This document shows, one piece after another, positions 11,502 to 19,280 of a DNA stretch of 36,513 nt. How positions within the stretch are numbered: the first letter of the stretch is position 1; each line of letters opens with the position of its first letter. The stretch comes from BS750m-G62 sp964577175 (lineage in GTDB: Bacteria; Planctomycetota; Phycisphaerae; FEN-1346), in the NCBI GenBank assembly GCA_964577175.1, contig CAZNYC010000027.1:1-36513 (forward strand), written 5' to 3'. The notes beneath the pieces were generated by a model. That model did no database searches. It was given only the letters and a program-made list of their open reading frames with translations, and was not told where the DNA came from. Both the position numbers and the translations under genes were made by a program.

Positions 11502-13652
11502 CTACGGACGGGGGATGCCGCGCCATCGGCCCAGGCGGGCCTCCGCCAGCAGCGCGTCAAGATCCTCCCGGGCGGCCGGGCTCGATTCCAGCATCCGCGC
11601 CGCCTGGCTCCGCAGGTCGGCCGCCCGCACGCGGTGCTCGAGGGCCTGCCGCGACCGGGTCTCGCCCAGCCGGGCGCAGGCGTCGGCGAGGAGCGAGACC
11701 GCCTCCGTCCGCGACGGGTCCACACGCAGGAGCCGCTCCAGGACGGCGGCCGCCCGCTCCGGCTGCTTGATCTCCAGGCGCACCACCGCCCGCAGGAGCG
11801 CGGGCCACTGGCCGCCCGGTCCCGCTGACGGATGCAGCCGGTCGCCTCCCGGCAAGGCCCGGTCCCCCAGGCCCATCGCAATCGGCGGCGCCTGCTCGTT
11901 GATCGTCCGGAGCCGCCGAAGGCCGCCCATCATGTCGCCCCGCGCCAGGGCCCGCAGCGCCCGGGCGTAGAGGGCCCCGAGGACGGGCGCCCCCTGGTCG
12001 TCGTGGCGGGCACTCTCCGGGATCGGCCGGCCGCCCGCTTCCAGCATCAGCATCATCGCCACATACGCGTGAGCCGTCCGCCGGCGGTCACCGCGGTCCG
12101 CCCGGAACGCGAGGCGGCTTCGGACGGACTGCCAGGCCCCCGCGCCCGGCTCCGCCGACCGCATCAGGACCCGCGCCGCCGCCAGCAGCCCGTCGGCCGA
12201 GGTGTCGCCGTCCGAACCGGTCCGGGCCGCGACGGCGCCGGGCAGGCCGGCCCGTCCGGGCGGCGGGTGCCAGCCCGCCAGTTCCATGGCCAAGGCGTCC
12301 CAGGGGTCCATCGGCGTGCGGCGGTCCGCCGGCGCCGTCTCCGCAAGGGCCCGCGGCGCGAGCGGCAGCGTCACATCGAGTTCAACGTCATCGTCGGCGT
12401 CGAGAACCATGAGGCGGACCCGCTCGTACCGGCCCCGGAGCATGACCGCCAGGGGCTCGTCCGGGTTGAGCCGGCCGGCGGCTTCGGCGCGGGCGTCTTC
12501 GGCACGGAGCACGAGCCGCACCGGCCTCGCGCGACCGAGACCCAGCGCGCGGATGCCCGTCCCCGTCTTGCTCCGCCACAGGCCGACGGCCATCCGCTCG
12601 TCCGCCCAGACGACCGGCCCGATGCCGCGCACCATCGCCAGGCGGACCGGCAGCGTGTACGCCCCGAACGGCGGGAGGTAGTGCCCGGGATGGGAGGCCG
12701 ACACGTTCGAACCGACGGCCGCCTCCACCGTCTCCGGCGGCAGCGGCGCCTCGGCGGAGTCACGTCGCGCCTGTGTGGCCCGGCCGGCTTGCCCGGCCGG
12801 GGAACCCTCCGTACCCGGCAGACGGATGGCCGCGCCCGGCGCCGTGGAGCGGGGGCGAATCAGCAGGTGGTTCGCGTCCGACCGCGGGTCGTAGACGCCC
12901 ACCCATCCGCCCGCCGCGTTCGCCGCCCACAGGTCGGGCCCGGCCTCGCGGGCCCGCGGCACCGGCACAGGCTCGGCACCCGGCCAGGGACGGGCCGACG
13001 TGAGGGCCGCATCCGTCACCGACCCCGTCGGCAGAAGCACGCCGGCATCGTCCCCCGTCGGCAGCCATGCGGCGAACCACAGGCGGAACCCGGTCCGCAG
13101 CGGCAGGGGGCTGTCCACCCGGCCGGACACCTCCAGGACGGGCGCGTCCGGACGGAGCGTGACGGTCACCCCCATCCGCATCGGCGAGAAGCACCCGGCC
13201 CGCGGCCCGGTGAACCGGCGGAACCGGCGGTCGACCGCCACGGTCACCGTGCCGTCGCCGGAGCGGACGAGGCGCCAGCCGACGTCCTCGCCGGGTGGCG
13301 GGGCCGCCGACGGGTGAGGAAAGCGGAACCCCGCCCCGGCGCCGCCGGGGGCAAGGAGGTCCCGGCCGGCACGCTTGTCGTGGACCTGGACGACCCGGCC
13401 GCCGAGGGCCGGAACGACCGTGGCGCGGAGGACGGCATTCTCGAGGATGATGCGGTCGTATCCCGGGGCGCCGCCGGGCGGCTGGGGGGGCGCCTCGGCG
13501 TCCGGCTGCGCGGCCTCGATGACGCGGGCGGTGACCGGGGGCTCGTCGGGCTCGGGCGGCGTGGATGGCGCCGGCGCCGCGGCATTGGCCGGCGCCGCCG
13601 TCAGCAGCGTCGCCGCCAGGGCGATCATCCATTGGCGTATCGCGGCAGGCAC
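11502..13652 (-). CDS. Exported protein with DUF5107-like N-terminal part and possible TPR tail
   Basis: 716 residues of uncertain function. A signal peptide is visible (MIALAATLLTAAPANA, cleavage near residue 25), so it is exported. Residues about 65-110 (YDRIILENAVLRATVVPALG, then GRVVQVHDKRAG) resemble the start of DUF5107 and mutarotase-like beta-sandwich domains. The last 100 residues, with ERAAAVLERLLRVDPSRTEA, read like tetratricopeptide helices. Start is GTG 13652 with AAAGGG upstream; ATG 13628 is an alternative. Odd point: residues 285-294 (SPAGQAGRAT) are encoded by a copy of the intergenic hairpin repeat (12773..12800) carried in frame. The downstream HD-GYP gene starts 208 bases after its stop on the same strand, so cotranscription is possible but not shown. 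Confidence 0.75.
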   Translation of the reverse strand: MPAAIRQWMIALAATLLTAAPANAAAPAPSTPPEPDEPPVTARVIEAAQPDAEAPPQPPGGAPGYDRIILENAVLRATVVPALGGRVVQVHDKRAGRDLLAPGGAGAGFRFPHPSAAPPPGEDVGWRLVRSGDGTVTVAVDRRFRRFTGPRAGCFSPMRMGVTVTLRPDAPVLEVSGRVDSPLPLRTGFRLWFAAWLPTGDDAGVLLPTGSVTDAALTSARPWPGAEPVPVPRAREAGPDLWAANAAGGWVGVYDPRSDANHLLIRPRSTAPGAAIRLPGTEGSPAGQAGRATQARRDSAEAPLPPETVEAAVGSNVSASHPGHYLPPFGAYTLPVRLAMVRGIGPVVWADERMAVGLWRSKTGTGIRALGLGRARPVRLVLRAEDARAEAAGRLNPDEPLAVMLRGRYERVRLMVLDADDDVELDVTLPLAPRALAETAPADRRTPMDPWDALAMELAGWHPPPGRAGLPGAVAARTGSDGDTSADGLLAAARVLMRSAEPGAGAWQSVRSRLAFRADRGDRRRTAHAYVAMMLMLEAGGRPIPESARHDDQGAPVLGALYARALRALARGDMMGGLRRLRTINEQAPPIAMGLGDRALPGGDRLHPSAGPGGQWPALLRAVVRLEIKQPERAAAVLERLLRVDPSRTEAVSLLADACARLGETRSRQALEHRVRAADLRSQAARMLESSPAAREDLDALLAEARLGRWRGIPRP
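12773..12800. repeat. Half copy of the two-hairpin element inside a coding sequence
   Basis: GTGTGGCC followed by hairpin GGCCGG-CTTGC-CCGGCC, matching the left half of the element at 5433..5502. Here it lies within the exported-protein gene and keeps the frame, encoding SPAGQAGRAT. Confidence 0.75.
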
Positions 13653-13749
13653 GGGGCAGCCCTTTCACCGATTGGTCGCGGAATCCCCTCTTACCATCGG
13701 CGTGCGCGGCGGGCGGAGTTGATGGGGAAGCGGGGGGGGACGCGCAAGT

Positions 13750-13776
13750 GCCACCGATTGCTCGTCAATCGGTGGC
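13750..13776. repeat. CTCGT-loop hairpin
   Basis: Perfect stem GCCACCGATTG/CAATCGGTGGC around loop CTCGT. Same loop type as the two-hairpin elements but with an AT-richer stem. Confidence 0.7.
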
Positions 13777-13816
13777 CCGGCATCGCGGCACACGGCGCGC
13801 GAAGCGCGGCAGGCCG

Positions 13817-13880
13817 GGCGACCCGCCGCGCAGGCCTGGAAAAGGCATTTCGAGCGCGGTGGGTGCGGCGACCCACCTCG
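13817..13880. repeat. Composite palindromic element, copy 1
   Basis: Contains GGCGACCCGCCGCGC, a linker CAGGCCTGGAAAAGGCATTT and CGAGCGCGGTGGG, then a GGGT...ACCC hairpin. The reverse complement of 15474..15514 carries the same linker and CGAGCGCGGTGGG with a few changes, so the two copies are in opposite orientation. Confidence 0.6.
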
Positions 13881-13965
13881 CAAAACGCCGATTTGGCATT
13901 GTAGTGTTAAGTTCGCATAGGAGCGCGGCGGGTCTTGTCCCGCCGTGATTCCGACCGACGGGGCG

Positions 13966-13989
13966 CACGGCCGGACAAGGCCGGCCGTG
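13966..13989. repeat. Single CCTTGT-loop hairpin
   Basis: Perfect 9-base stem CACGGCCGG/CCGGCCGTG around ACAAGG (CCTTGT on the minus strand). It differs from the hairpin at 5567..5590 by one loop base. Confidence 0.7.
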
Positions 13990-14069
13990 GCACGGACGGT
14001 CGGACGCGGTGGCCTGGGAAGGCCATTGCGCGGGAAGCCCTCTCCCCGTCAAGGGGGGAACCCCTCGCC

Positions 14070-15428
14070 TCAGAGCGTCCAGCCGTCGCGGTACTCGGGC
14101 GTGAGGTGCTTGTTCGCTTCCGGGAAGTTCGTGAAGGCCATCTTCTCGGCATCCCAGCGAAGCGTCTGCGTAGGGTACCAGACGGCGATCATGCCCAGGA
14201 GCGCGATCTCGGTGAGCGGGCCGCCGTACTCGGCGAAGTCGGAGCCGGCCTTGCGGCCTTCGCGGACGGCGTCGATCCAGTCGGCGTGGTGGCCGCGGGT
14301 GCGGGGGATGGTCTTCTCGGGCCGGTCATACGCCTTCATGGCGTCCTCGGGGATGAGGCGGCAGCCGCCGGCCCCGTGGCTGCCGTGCATGATCTTGCCC
14401 TTCGAGCCGACCACCACCGCCCCGGTGCCGGGCACGCGGCGTTTCTCTTCCAGTTCTTCCGGCCGGGGGATCGTGTTGTTGCCATCGTACCAGATGAGCG
14501 TGACGGGCCCACGGCCGCCTTTGGGGGGGAACTCGTACGTGATCTTCGTGGCGGGCGGGTAGCACAGGTGGTGCTTCTTGGGGTCGTAGCCCTCGACCTC
14601 CGCCCGGACGGACTCCGGCGCCCCGAGGTCGAGCGCCCAGAACGACGGGTCCACGACGTGGCAGACCCAGTCGCCGATGCATCCCGTGCCGAAGGGCGTC
14701 CACCCGCGCCAGTTCCACGGCACGAAGACGGGGCTGTACGGCCGGTACTGGGCGGGGCCGAGCCAGAGGTCCCAGTCCAGGTGGCCGGGCACCTCCGGCC
14801 GCTTCTTCAGTTCCGGCAACTTATCGATCTGGCAATACACGTTCTTGAAGGCCCCGCAGCCGGCGTGGACGGTGTGGACGTCGCCGACGGCGCCGTCGCG
14901 GACCCATTCGACGAACAGGCGGATGTGCTCGGACGAGTGGCCCTGGTTGCCCAGTTGCGTGACGACCTTGTACTTGCGTGCGGCCTTCATGAGTTCGCGG
15001 ATTTCCCACACGTAGTGGGCGAGCGGCTTCTCGCAGTACACGTGCTTGCCGCGCTTGATCGCGTCCATCGCCGCCACGGTGTGGGTGTGGTCGGGCGTGC
15101 CGACGACGACGCCGTCGATCTCGCCCTCGACCTTATCGAGCATCTTGCGGAAGTCGCGGTAGGTCTTGGCCTTGGGGAACTTTTTATAGGTCCCCTTGGC
15201 ACGGTTGTCGTCGACGTCGCAGAGGGCGGCGAAGGTCTGGCCGAGGTCGGCGAGTTTGTGGATATCGTGTCCGCCCCGGCCGCCGCAGCCGATGCCCGCC
15301 AGGGTCATCGTCTCGCTGGGGGGCGTCTTGCCCTGGCCGCCCAGGACGTGGGCGCCGACCACGTGCACCGCCGCCGCGCCGGCCCCGACGCCGCGGAGAA
15401 ACGTCCGCCTGGTGATGCGCATGCTCAT
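14070..15428 (-). CDS. Exported Gfo/Idh/MocA-family oxidoreductase
   Basis: NAD(P)-dependent sugar or cyclitol dehydrogenase family; substrate not predictable. 452 residues. A Tat signal is present (RRTFLRG at 7-13 with an alanine-rich core), so the folded, cofactor-loaded enzyme is probably exported. The Rossmann core shows GIGCGGRG (45-52), CDVDD, TPDHTH (111-116) and the EKP motif with Lys134 (133-135). The C-terminal half has GDWVCHVVD (252-260), the usual D-x-x-x-H signature. ATG 15428 and ATG 15422 are both possible; GAGGAA lies close to the first. The sulfatase gene lies upstream on the same strand, separated by a 151-base spacer holding a composite palindrome. Such pairs are typical of planctomycetal glycan-degradation loci; a role in oxidising glycan sugars at C3 is inference. 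Confidence 0.9.
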   Translation of the reverse strand: MSMRITRRTFLRGVGAGAAAVHVVGAHVLGGQGKTPPSETMTLAGIGCGGRGGHDIHKLADLGQTFAALCDVDDNRAKGTYKKFPKAKTYRDFRKMLDKVEGEIDGVVVGTPDHTHTVAAMDAIKRGKHVYCEKPLAHYVWEIRELMKAARKYKVVTQLGNQGHSSEHIRLFVEWVRDGAVGDVHTVHAGCGAFKNVYCQIDKLPELKKRPEVPGHLDWDLWLGPAQYRPYSPVFVPWNWRGWTPFGTGCIGDWVCHVVDPSFWALDLGAPESVRAEVEGYDPKKHHLCYPPATKITYEFPPKGGRGPVTLIWYDGNNTIPRPEELEEKRRVPGTGAVVVGSKGKIMHGSHGAGGCRLIPEDAMKAYDRPEKTIPRTRGHHADWIDAVREGRKAGSDFAEYGGPLTEIALLGMIAVWYPTQTLRWDAEKMAFTNFPEANKHLTPEYRDGWTL

Positions 15429-15458
15429 GGTTCCTCGCTTTCAACTAACGGGTTCATG

Positions 15459-15538
15459 TCGCGCGGGGGCCTCCCGGCCCACCGCGCTCGAAACGGCGTT
15501 TTCAGGGCTGCGCGGCGCCTGCGGCGACCCGCCGCGCA
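15459..15538. repeat. Composite palindromic element, copy 2
   Basis: Inverted-orientation relative of 13817..13880, sharing CCCACCGCGCTCG, an AAACGGCGTTTTCAGGGCTG linker and GGCGACCCGCCGCGC. It fills the spacer between the sulfatase stop and the oxidoreductase start. Confidence 0.6.
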
Positions 15539-15579
15539 CACGTTAGCGTTGTAGGGCTGAACGGGGGCGCGCCGCGCGG

Positions 15580-16983
15580 TTACTTCTTCTTTTTCTGTCC
15601 CGCGACGCGGGCGCCGATCTCCTCGGCCTTCGCCTCCATCCGTTTGTGGAGGCGCTCGACGATCTCGGGCTTTTCCTCCGCCCGGTTGTACCGTTCGGAC
15701 GGGTCGCTCTGGAGGTTGAACAGTTCCACGCCGTCGCGGGTCCTCAGTTTCCACGTCTCGTCGCGGACGGCCTCGATGCGGTTGTGGAGGACGTAGAAGA
15801 GTTCTTTGCGCGGCGAACGGTCGGCCTTGCCCTCCAGCCACGGCATGAGGTCGTAACCGTCCACGGGATGGTCCGGCAGGTTGCCCCCGCCGAGTTTGAC
15901 GAACGTGGCGTAGAGGTCCAGCACGGACGCCATGTCCGACGAATCGCGATTCGGCGGGATGCGGCCGGGCCAGCGGACGATCGTCGGCTCGCGGATGCCG
16001 CCCTCGTAGGTCGTGTGCTTCGAACCCCGGAGCGGCCCCGGCGTGCCCTGGTGCCACGGCTGGTTGCCGCCCTGGAGCATCCGCTTCGGCAGGTTCAGCC
16101 AGGGCCCGTTGTCGCTCGTGAAGCAGACGAGGGTGTTCTCGTCGAGGCCGAGTTCCTTCAGGGTCGAGAGGATCTGCCCGGCGGACCAGTCGATGGTGGC
16201 CATCACGTCGCCGTAGAGGCCGGCCCGCGAGGTGCCGCGGAACTCCTCCGTCGTGTAAATCGGCAGGTGCACCATCGAGTACGCCAGGTACAGGAAGAAC
16301 GGGCCGTCCTTGTTCTTGCGGATGAAATCCACCGCGTGCTCGGTGTACCGGGTGGTGAGGGTGTTCTGGTTGACCGGGTGCTCCACTTTCTTGGTGTTCT
16401 CATAAAGCCATAGCGGCACGTCGGTGTTGACCCACGGCTTGCGCATGTCGTTGGAGTAGGGCAGGCCGAAGTAGTAATCGAACCCCTGCCCCGTGGGCAG
16501 GTACTCGTCCTTGGCGTAGCCGAGGTGCCACTTGCCCATCATGCCGGTGCGGTAACCGGCGGCCTTGAGGGCCTCGGCCAGGGTGACCTCGCGGTCGGGG
16601 ATACCGCCGGACCCGCCCACGCTCGTGCCGCCGATGCCGGTGCGCGGCGGGTAGCGGCCGGTCATCAACTGGATGCGGGCCGGCACGCACCACGGGGCCG
16701 AGTAGAACGACGTGAGGCGCGTGCCCTCGTCGGCCATGCGGTCGAGGTGCGGCGTCTGGACGGTCGGGTGCCCGAAGCAGCCGAGGTCGCCCCAGCCCAT
16801 GTCGTCGGCGAAGAGCATGACGATGTTCGGCCGGTCGTCCTTCCGCGTGGCGGCGCCGGCGGCTGCGCGGCGCGGGAGCAGGCCGAGGCCCGCCGACCCG
16901 GCGGCGGCCGCGCCGCCGGCGAGCAGGGTCTTCAGGAAGCCGCGGCGTGTGGCGCCGCGTGCGTCGAGGTCCGTGCGTGCCAT
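15580..16983 (-). CDS. Exported sulfatase (arylsulfatase A type)
   Basis: Removes sulfate esters, presumably from sulfated polysaccharide, after conversion of an active-site Cys to formylglycine. 467 residues. A Tat signal (RRGFLKTLL near 13-21) precedes the fold. Family motifs: NIVMLFADDMGWGDLGCFG with metal ligands Asp60 and Asp61, the modification motif CVPAR (Cys99) followed by LMTGRYP, GKWHLGY, TSDNGPWL and YEGGIREP. The motif has Ala where most sulfatases have Ser before Arg. The protein ends in a lysine run. Start at ATG 16983 with GGAGGAG upstream; the longer in-frame reading crosses a hairpin repeat and is rejected. A TTGCTC-16-TATCAT promoter lies about 135 bases upstream. The oxidoreductase gene follows downstream. 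The substrate and the maturase are not in view. Confidence 0.93.
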   Translation of the reverse strand: MARTDLDARGATRRGFLKTLLAGGAAAAGSAGLGLLPRRAAAGAATRKDDRPNIVMLFADDMGWGDLGCFGHPTVQTPHLDRMADEGTRLTSFYSAPWCVPARIQLMTGRYPPRTGIGGTSVGGSGGIPDREVTLAEALKAAGYRTGMMGKWHLGYAKDEYLPTGQGFDYYFGLPYSNDMRKPWVNTDVPLWLYENTKKVEHPVNQNTLTTRYTEHAVDFIRKNKDGPFFLYLAYSMVHLPIYTTEEFRGTSRAGLYGDVMATIDWSAGQILSTLKELGLDENTLVCFTSDNGPWLNLPKRMLQGGNQPWHQGTPGPLRGSKHTTYEGGIREPTIVRWPGRIPPNRDSSDMASVLDLYATFVKLGGGNLPDHPVDGYDLMPWLEGKADRSPRKELFYVLHNRIEAVRDETWKLRTRDGVELFNLQSDPSERYNRAEEKPEIVERLHKRMEAKAEEIGARVAGQKKKK

Positions 16984-17023
16984 GGATCGCTCCTCCGTTT
17001 CGTGTGCGTGCGTCTCACATGCC

Positions 17024-17097
17024 GGGTGCCACGGTTTGCTTGTCAAACCGCGCGTCCCGAGTGGCAGACACGGATTGGCAAGCAATCCGTGGCACCC
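17024..17097. repeat. Two-hairpin palindromic element, copy 3
   Basis: Ends GGGTGCCACGG...CCGTGGCACCC pair perfectly. Hairpin 1 is GGTTTG-CTTGT-CAAACC; hairpin 2 on the minus strand is GGATTG-CTTGC-CAATCC. It lies in the predicted sulfatase 5' leader. Confidence 0.8.
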
Positions 17098-17117
17098 GCC
17101 GTGCGCGTGCGTCCCCG

Positions 17118-17145
17118 ATGATACGCGCCGCGGCCGCGGGAGCAA
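17118..17145 (-). promoter_or_regulatory. Candidate promoter of the sulfatase gene
   Basis: Minus strand: TTGCTC (17140..17145), 16-base spacer, TATCAT (17118..17123). The -10 box is identical to that proposed for xylA. The transcript would start near 17111 and carry the two-hairpin element in its leader. Confidence 0.4.
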
Positions 17146-17271
17146 GCACTTCGTTGGCGCCCGTGCCCCGGCCGGCCCGTTCGACTTCGCTCAGGGCATG
17201 CCTTGTCCGGCCGTGCGGCGTGCCGTCATTCTATCCGTGCGCGGCGCATCCCCCTCGCGGCGCCTTTTCCG

Positions 17272-17300
17272 TTGACACCGCCCCGCCGGCGGGCTACCTT
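17272..17300 (+). promoter_or_regulatory. Candidate sigma-70 promoter of the GlmU-like operon
   Basis: TTGACA (perfect -35, 17272..17277), 17-base spacer, TACCTT (17295..17300). Transcription would start near 17307, about 29 bases before the ATG at 17336, with GGAGGG between. Confidence 0.55.
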
Positions 17301-17335
17301 CCGGGTTCCGCGCCGCCGTATCGGAGGGAGCGTCT

Positions 17336-18619
17336 ATGCGCCTCGTGCTGGTCGACCGGTCGCAGGAAGTGCGGAGCCGGTTTCACCCGGTGGCCCTCAG
17401 CCGTCCCGTCTGGGACCTGCGGACGGGCATGACGACGCTCGGCGAGAAACTCATCCGCCGCATCCGCCCCGAGGACGTGGCCTGCTTCGTCCCCGATTAC
17501 ATGGCCGACGCCTGCCGCACCCGGACCGACCGGCCGGTCAACGACGCGTCGTCCCTGGCCGGCGACGACCTGCTCCTTCTCGACGCCCGCGTCCGGGCCG
17601 ACGCCTTCGACGTCCCCTCCTCCGGCCCGAGCCGGGCCGCCGTCGACGCCGACGGGCACCTGCTGTACGCCCGCATCACGGAGGCCGACGCCGCCGACCT
17701 GCCCGCCGAGGACATCGATGCGTTTCTCGCGGCCGCCCTCGACCGTTTGCCGACGGACCGGCCGACCGTCGCCACGTACGAGTACATCTGGGACCTGATG
17801 CTCGCGAGCCCCGAGGCCCTGACGGCCGACTTCGAGGGCGCCGGCCGATGCGGCATCGAGGGCGAGGTGGAGGACCCGTCGGCGATCCGCGGCAGCGAGC
17901 AGGACGTGTACGTCGCCCCCGGCGCCCGCATCCATCCGATGGTCGTCATCGACGCCACCGACGGGCCCGTCTTCATCGACGAAGACGTCGAGGTCCACCC
18001 GTTCACCCGCATCGTCGGGCCGTGCTGGATCGGGCCCGGCTCGGTGCTGCTGGGCGCCAAGTGCCACGAGGGCAACTCCATCGGGCCCATGTGCCGCATC
18101 GGCGGCGAGGTGGAGTGCTCCATCATCCAGGGCTATTCCAATAAGTATCACGACGGGTTCCTCGGCCACGCGTACGTGGGCGAATGGGTGAACCTGGGGG
18201 CCCTGACCACGAACTCCGACCTCAAGAACGATTACGGGAACGTCTCGGTCGTCATGTACGGGCACCGGCCCATCGATACGGGGTCGAACAAGGTGGGGGG
18301 CTTCATCGGCGACCACACGAAGACCTCGATCGGCACGTTCCTGAACACAGGGGCGTACGTCGGGGCGATGGGGCTGATCATGGCGACCGGCAAACCGCTG
18401 CCGAAGTTCATCCCCTCGTTCGCCTGGCTCCTGGAGGGCGTGGTAACGAAGGGGTTCGGCAAGAAAGCGCTGTACCGGACGGCGGCCCAGGTCATGGCCC
18501 GCCGGGGACGCGAGTGGACCGAGGCCGACGAGGCGATGTGGGACCACGTGTTCGAGATGACCCGCGCCAGCCGCGACGACCTCATCAAGAAGGGCCGCCG
18601 GGCGATGCGGAAGTTGTAG
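17336..18619 (+). CDS. GlmU-like sugar-nucleotide/acetyltransferase protein (alternative GlmU type)
   Basis: 427 residues, probably cytoplasmic. The C-terminal half (about 187-350) is a left-handed beta-helix: hexapeptide turns such as VYVAPGARIHPMVVI, VFIDEDVEVHPFTRI and CWIGPGSVLLG, with GDHTKTSIGTFLNTG as the GlmU-like acetyltransferase end. The N-terminal half (SRPVWDLRTGMTTLGEKL at 22-39) resembles the alternative GlmU family known from Bacteroidetes and relatives, annotated as UDP-GlcNAc diphosphorylase/GlcN-1-P acetyltransferase. It lacks the classical LAAGxGTRM nucleotidyltransferase loop. So a role in UDP-GlcNAc synthesis is plausible but not certain; it could act only as an acyltransferase. 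Start at ATG 17336 with GGAGGG 8 bases upstream and a good promoter. An acyl carrier protein gene follows on the same strand. Confidence 0.82.
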   Translation: MRLVLVDRSQEVRSRFHPVALSRPVWDLRTGMTTLGEKLIRRIRPEDVACFVPDYMADACRTRTDRPVNDASSLAGDDLLLLDARVRADAFDVPSSGPSRAAVDADGHLLYARITEADAADLPAEDIDAFLAAALDRLPTDRPTVATYEYIWDLMLASPEALTADFEGAGRCGIEGEVEDPSAIRGSEQDVYVAPGARIHPMVVIDATDGPVFIDEDVEVHPFTRIVGPCWIGPGSVLLGAKCHEGNSIGPMCRIGGEVECSIIQGYSNKYHDGFLGHAYVGEWVNLGALTTNSDLKNDYGNVSVVMYGHRPIDTGSNKVGGFIGDHTKTSIGTFLNTGAYVGAMGLIMATGKPLPKFIPSFAWLLEGVVTKGFGKKALYRTAAQVMARRGREWTEADEAMWDHVFEMTRASRDDLIKKGRRAMRKL

Positions 18620-18625
18620 CGCTTT

Positions 18626-18802
18626 CGCCGTTCGAGCGCGTCGCCGTTCGAGCCGTGCCGTTCGAGCGCGTCGCCGTTCGAGCCCGCTGCGGGAGCAGCG
18701 GGTCATCATCATCGGCCGTGGCAGATGCCATGGTGGATGGTGATATCCGGCCGCTCCCGCGGCCGGCTCGAACAGCGCGCTCTCGAACGACAACATGCGC
18801 GA
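18626..18802. repeat. Tandem and inverted GTTCGAGC repeat region
   Basis: A 30-base unit beginning GCCGTTCGAGCGCGTC is present twice in tandem (18627..18656 and 18657..18686), giving four GTTCGAGC boxes. Inverted GCTCGAAC and CTCGAAC boxes lie at 18766..18773 and 18782..18788. CGCTGC..GCAGCG and GCGGCC-type palindromes fill the middle. It occupies the spacer between the GlmU-like gene and the acyl carrier protein gene; no gene seen. Confidence 0.65.
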
Positions 18803-18849
18803 AGAGCAGGAAGAAGCGAAACCCAAAGCGATTCAGCAGGAGGAAACCG

Positions 18850-19110
18850 ATGGCCACCGTCGAAGAACGCGTCAAGCAGGTCACCGCCCAGGTGCTGAAC
18901 GTCGACCCGGACGAGATCCAGCCCGGCCATCACTTTGCCGTCGACCTGGGCGCCGAGAGCGTCCAGTCGATCGAACTGGTGGCCATGTTCGAGGAAGAGT
19001 TCGGCATCGACATGGAAGAGGAAGCCGCCCTCTCCGTCGAGACGGTCGGCGGCGCGGTCGAGTTCATCACCAAGTGCTGCAAGGAGCAGGGCGTCGAGAT
19101 CGAGGAGTGA
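18850..19110 (+). CDS. Acyl carrier protein
   Basis: 86-residue acidic four-helix carrier whose serine receives a 4'-phosphopantetheine arm to hold growing acyl chains. The attachment region LGAESVQSIELVAMFEEEFG (33-52) places the arm on Ser37; the usual DSL triplet is ESV here. The length and acidity match AcpP. Start at ATG 18850 with AGGAGGAAACC upstream; the longer open frame upstream is not protein-like. Its neighbours are a GlmU-like acyltransferase and a DRE-TIM acyltransferase rather than fab genes, so it may be a second, specialised carrier, for example donating acyl groups in lipid A or in a dedicated pathway. That is inference. The spacer to the next gene holds a long palindrome. 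Confidence 0.9.
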   Translation: MATVEERVKQVTAQVLNVDPDEIQPGHHFAVDLGAESVQSIELVAMFEEEFGIDMEEEAALSVETVGGAVEFITKCCKEQGVEIEE

Positions 19111-19139
19111 CCGTCGTACACGCAACGAATCTCTCAGGC

Positions 19140-19239
19140 TGTCGTTCTGAGGCCCCGCTGGCGGGGCCGGGGAATCTCGCCTCGACGTCGTTCGCACGGC
19201 GAGATTCTTCGTCGCCCTTACGGGCTCCTCAGAATGACA
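19140..19239. repeat. GTCATTCTGAGG palindromic element, copy 1
   Basis: Ends TGTCGTTCTGAGG...CCTCAGAATGACA are an inverted repeat. An inner inverted repeat AATCTCGCC...GGCGAGATT is also present. It ends 41 bases before the next start codon (19281). Confidence 0.75.
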
Positions 19240-19280
19240 TCCTGAAGCACGCATGCAATACCGCCGCATAAGGAGCCGTC

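Larger units (their letters stand above)
13653..14069. other. Gene-free spacer with several hairpins
   Basis: 417 bases with no supportable gene. It holds hairpins at 13750..13776, 13855..13881, 13926..13945 (CGGCGGG-TCTTGT-CCCGCCG) and 13966..13989, and the composite element at 13817..13880. It separates two minus-strand genes and contains no obvious terminator T-tract. Confidence 0.65.
16984..17335. other. Divergent promoter region between sulfatase and GlmU-like gene
   Basis: 352 bases without a gene. It holds the two-hairpin element (17024..17097), a minus-strand promoter for the sulfatase (17118..17145), a TTCGACTTCGCTCAGGGCA repeat (17180..17198) and a plus-strand promoter (17272..17300). 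Confidence 0.7.

Noticed and set aside
14000..14069. Possible terminator after the first oxidoreductase gene
   Set aside because: GGGGAACCCCT forms only a small stem and no T-tract follows.
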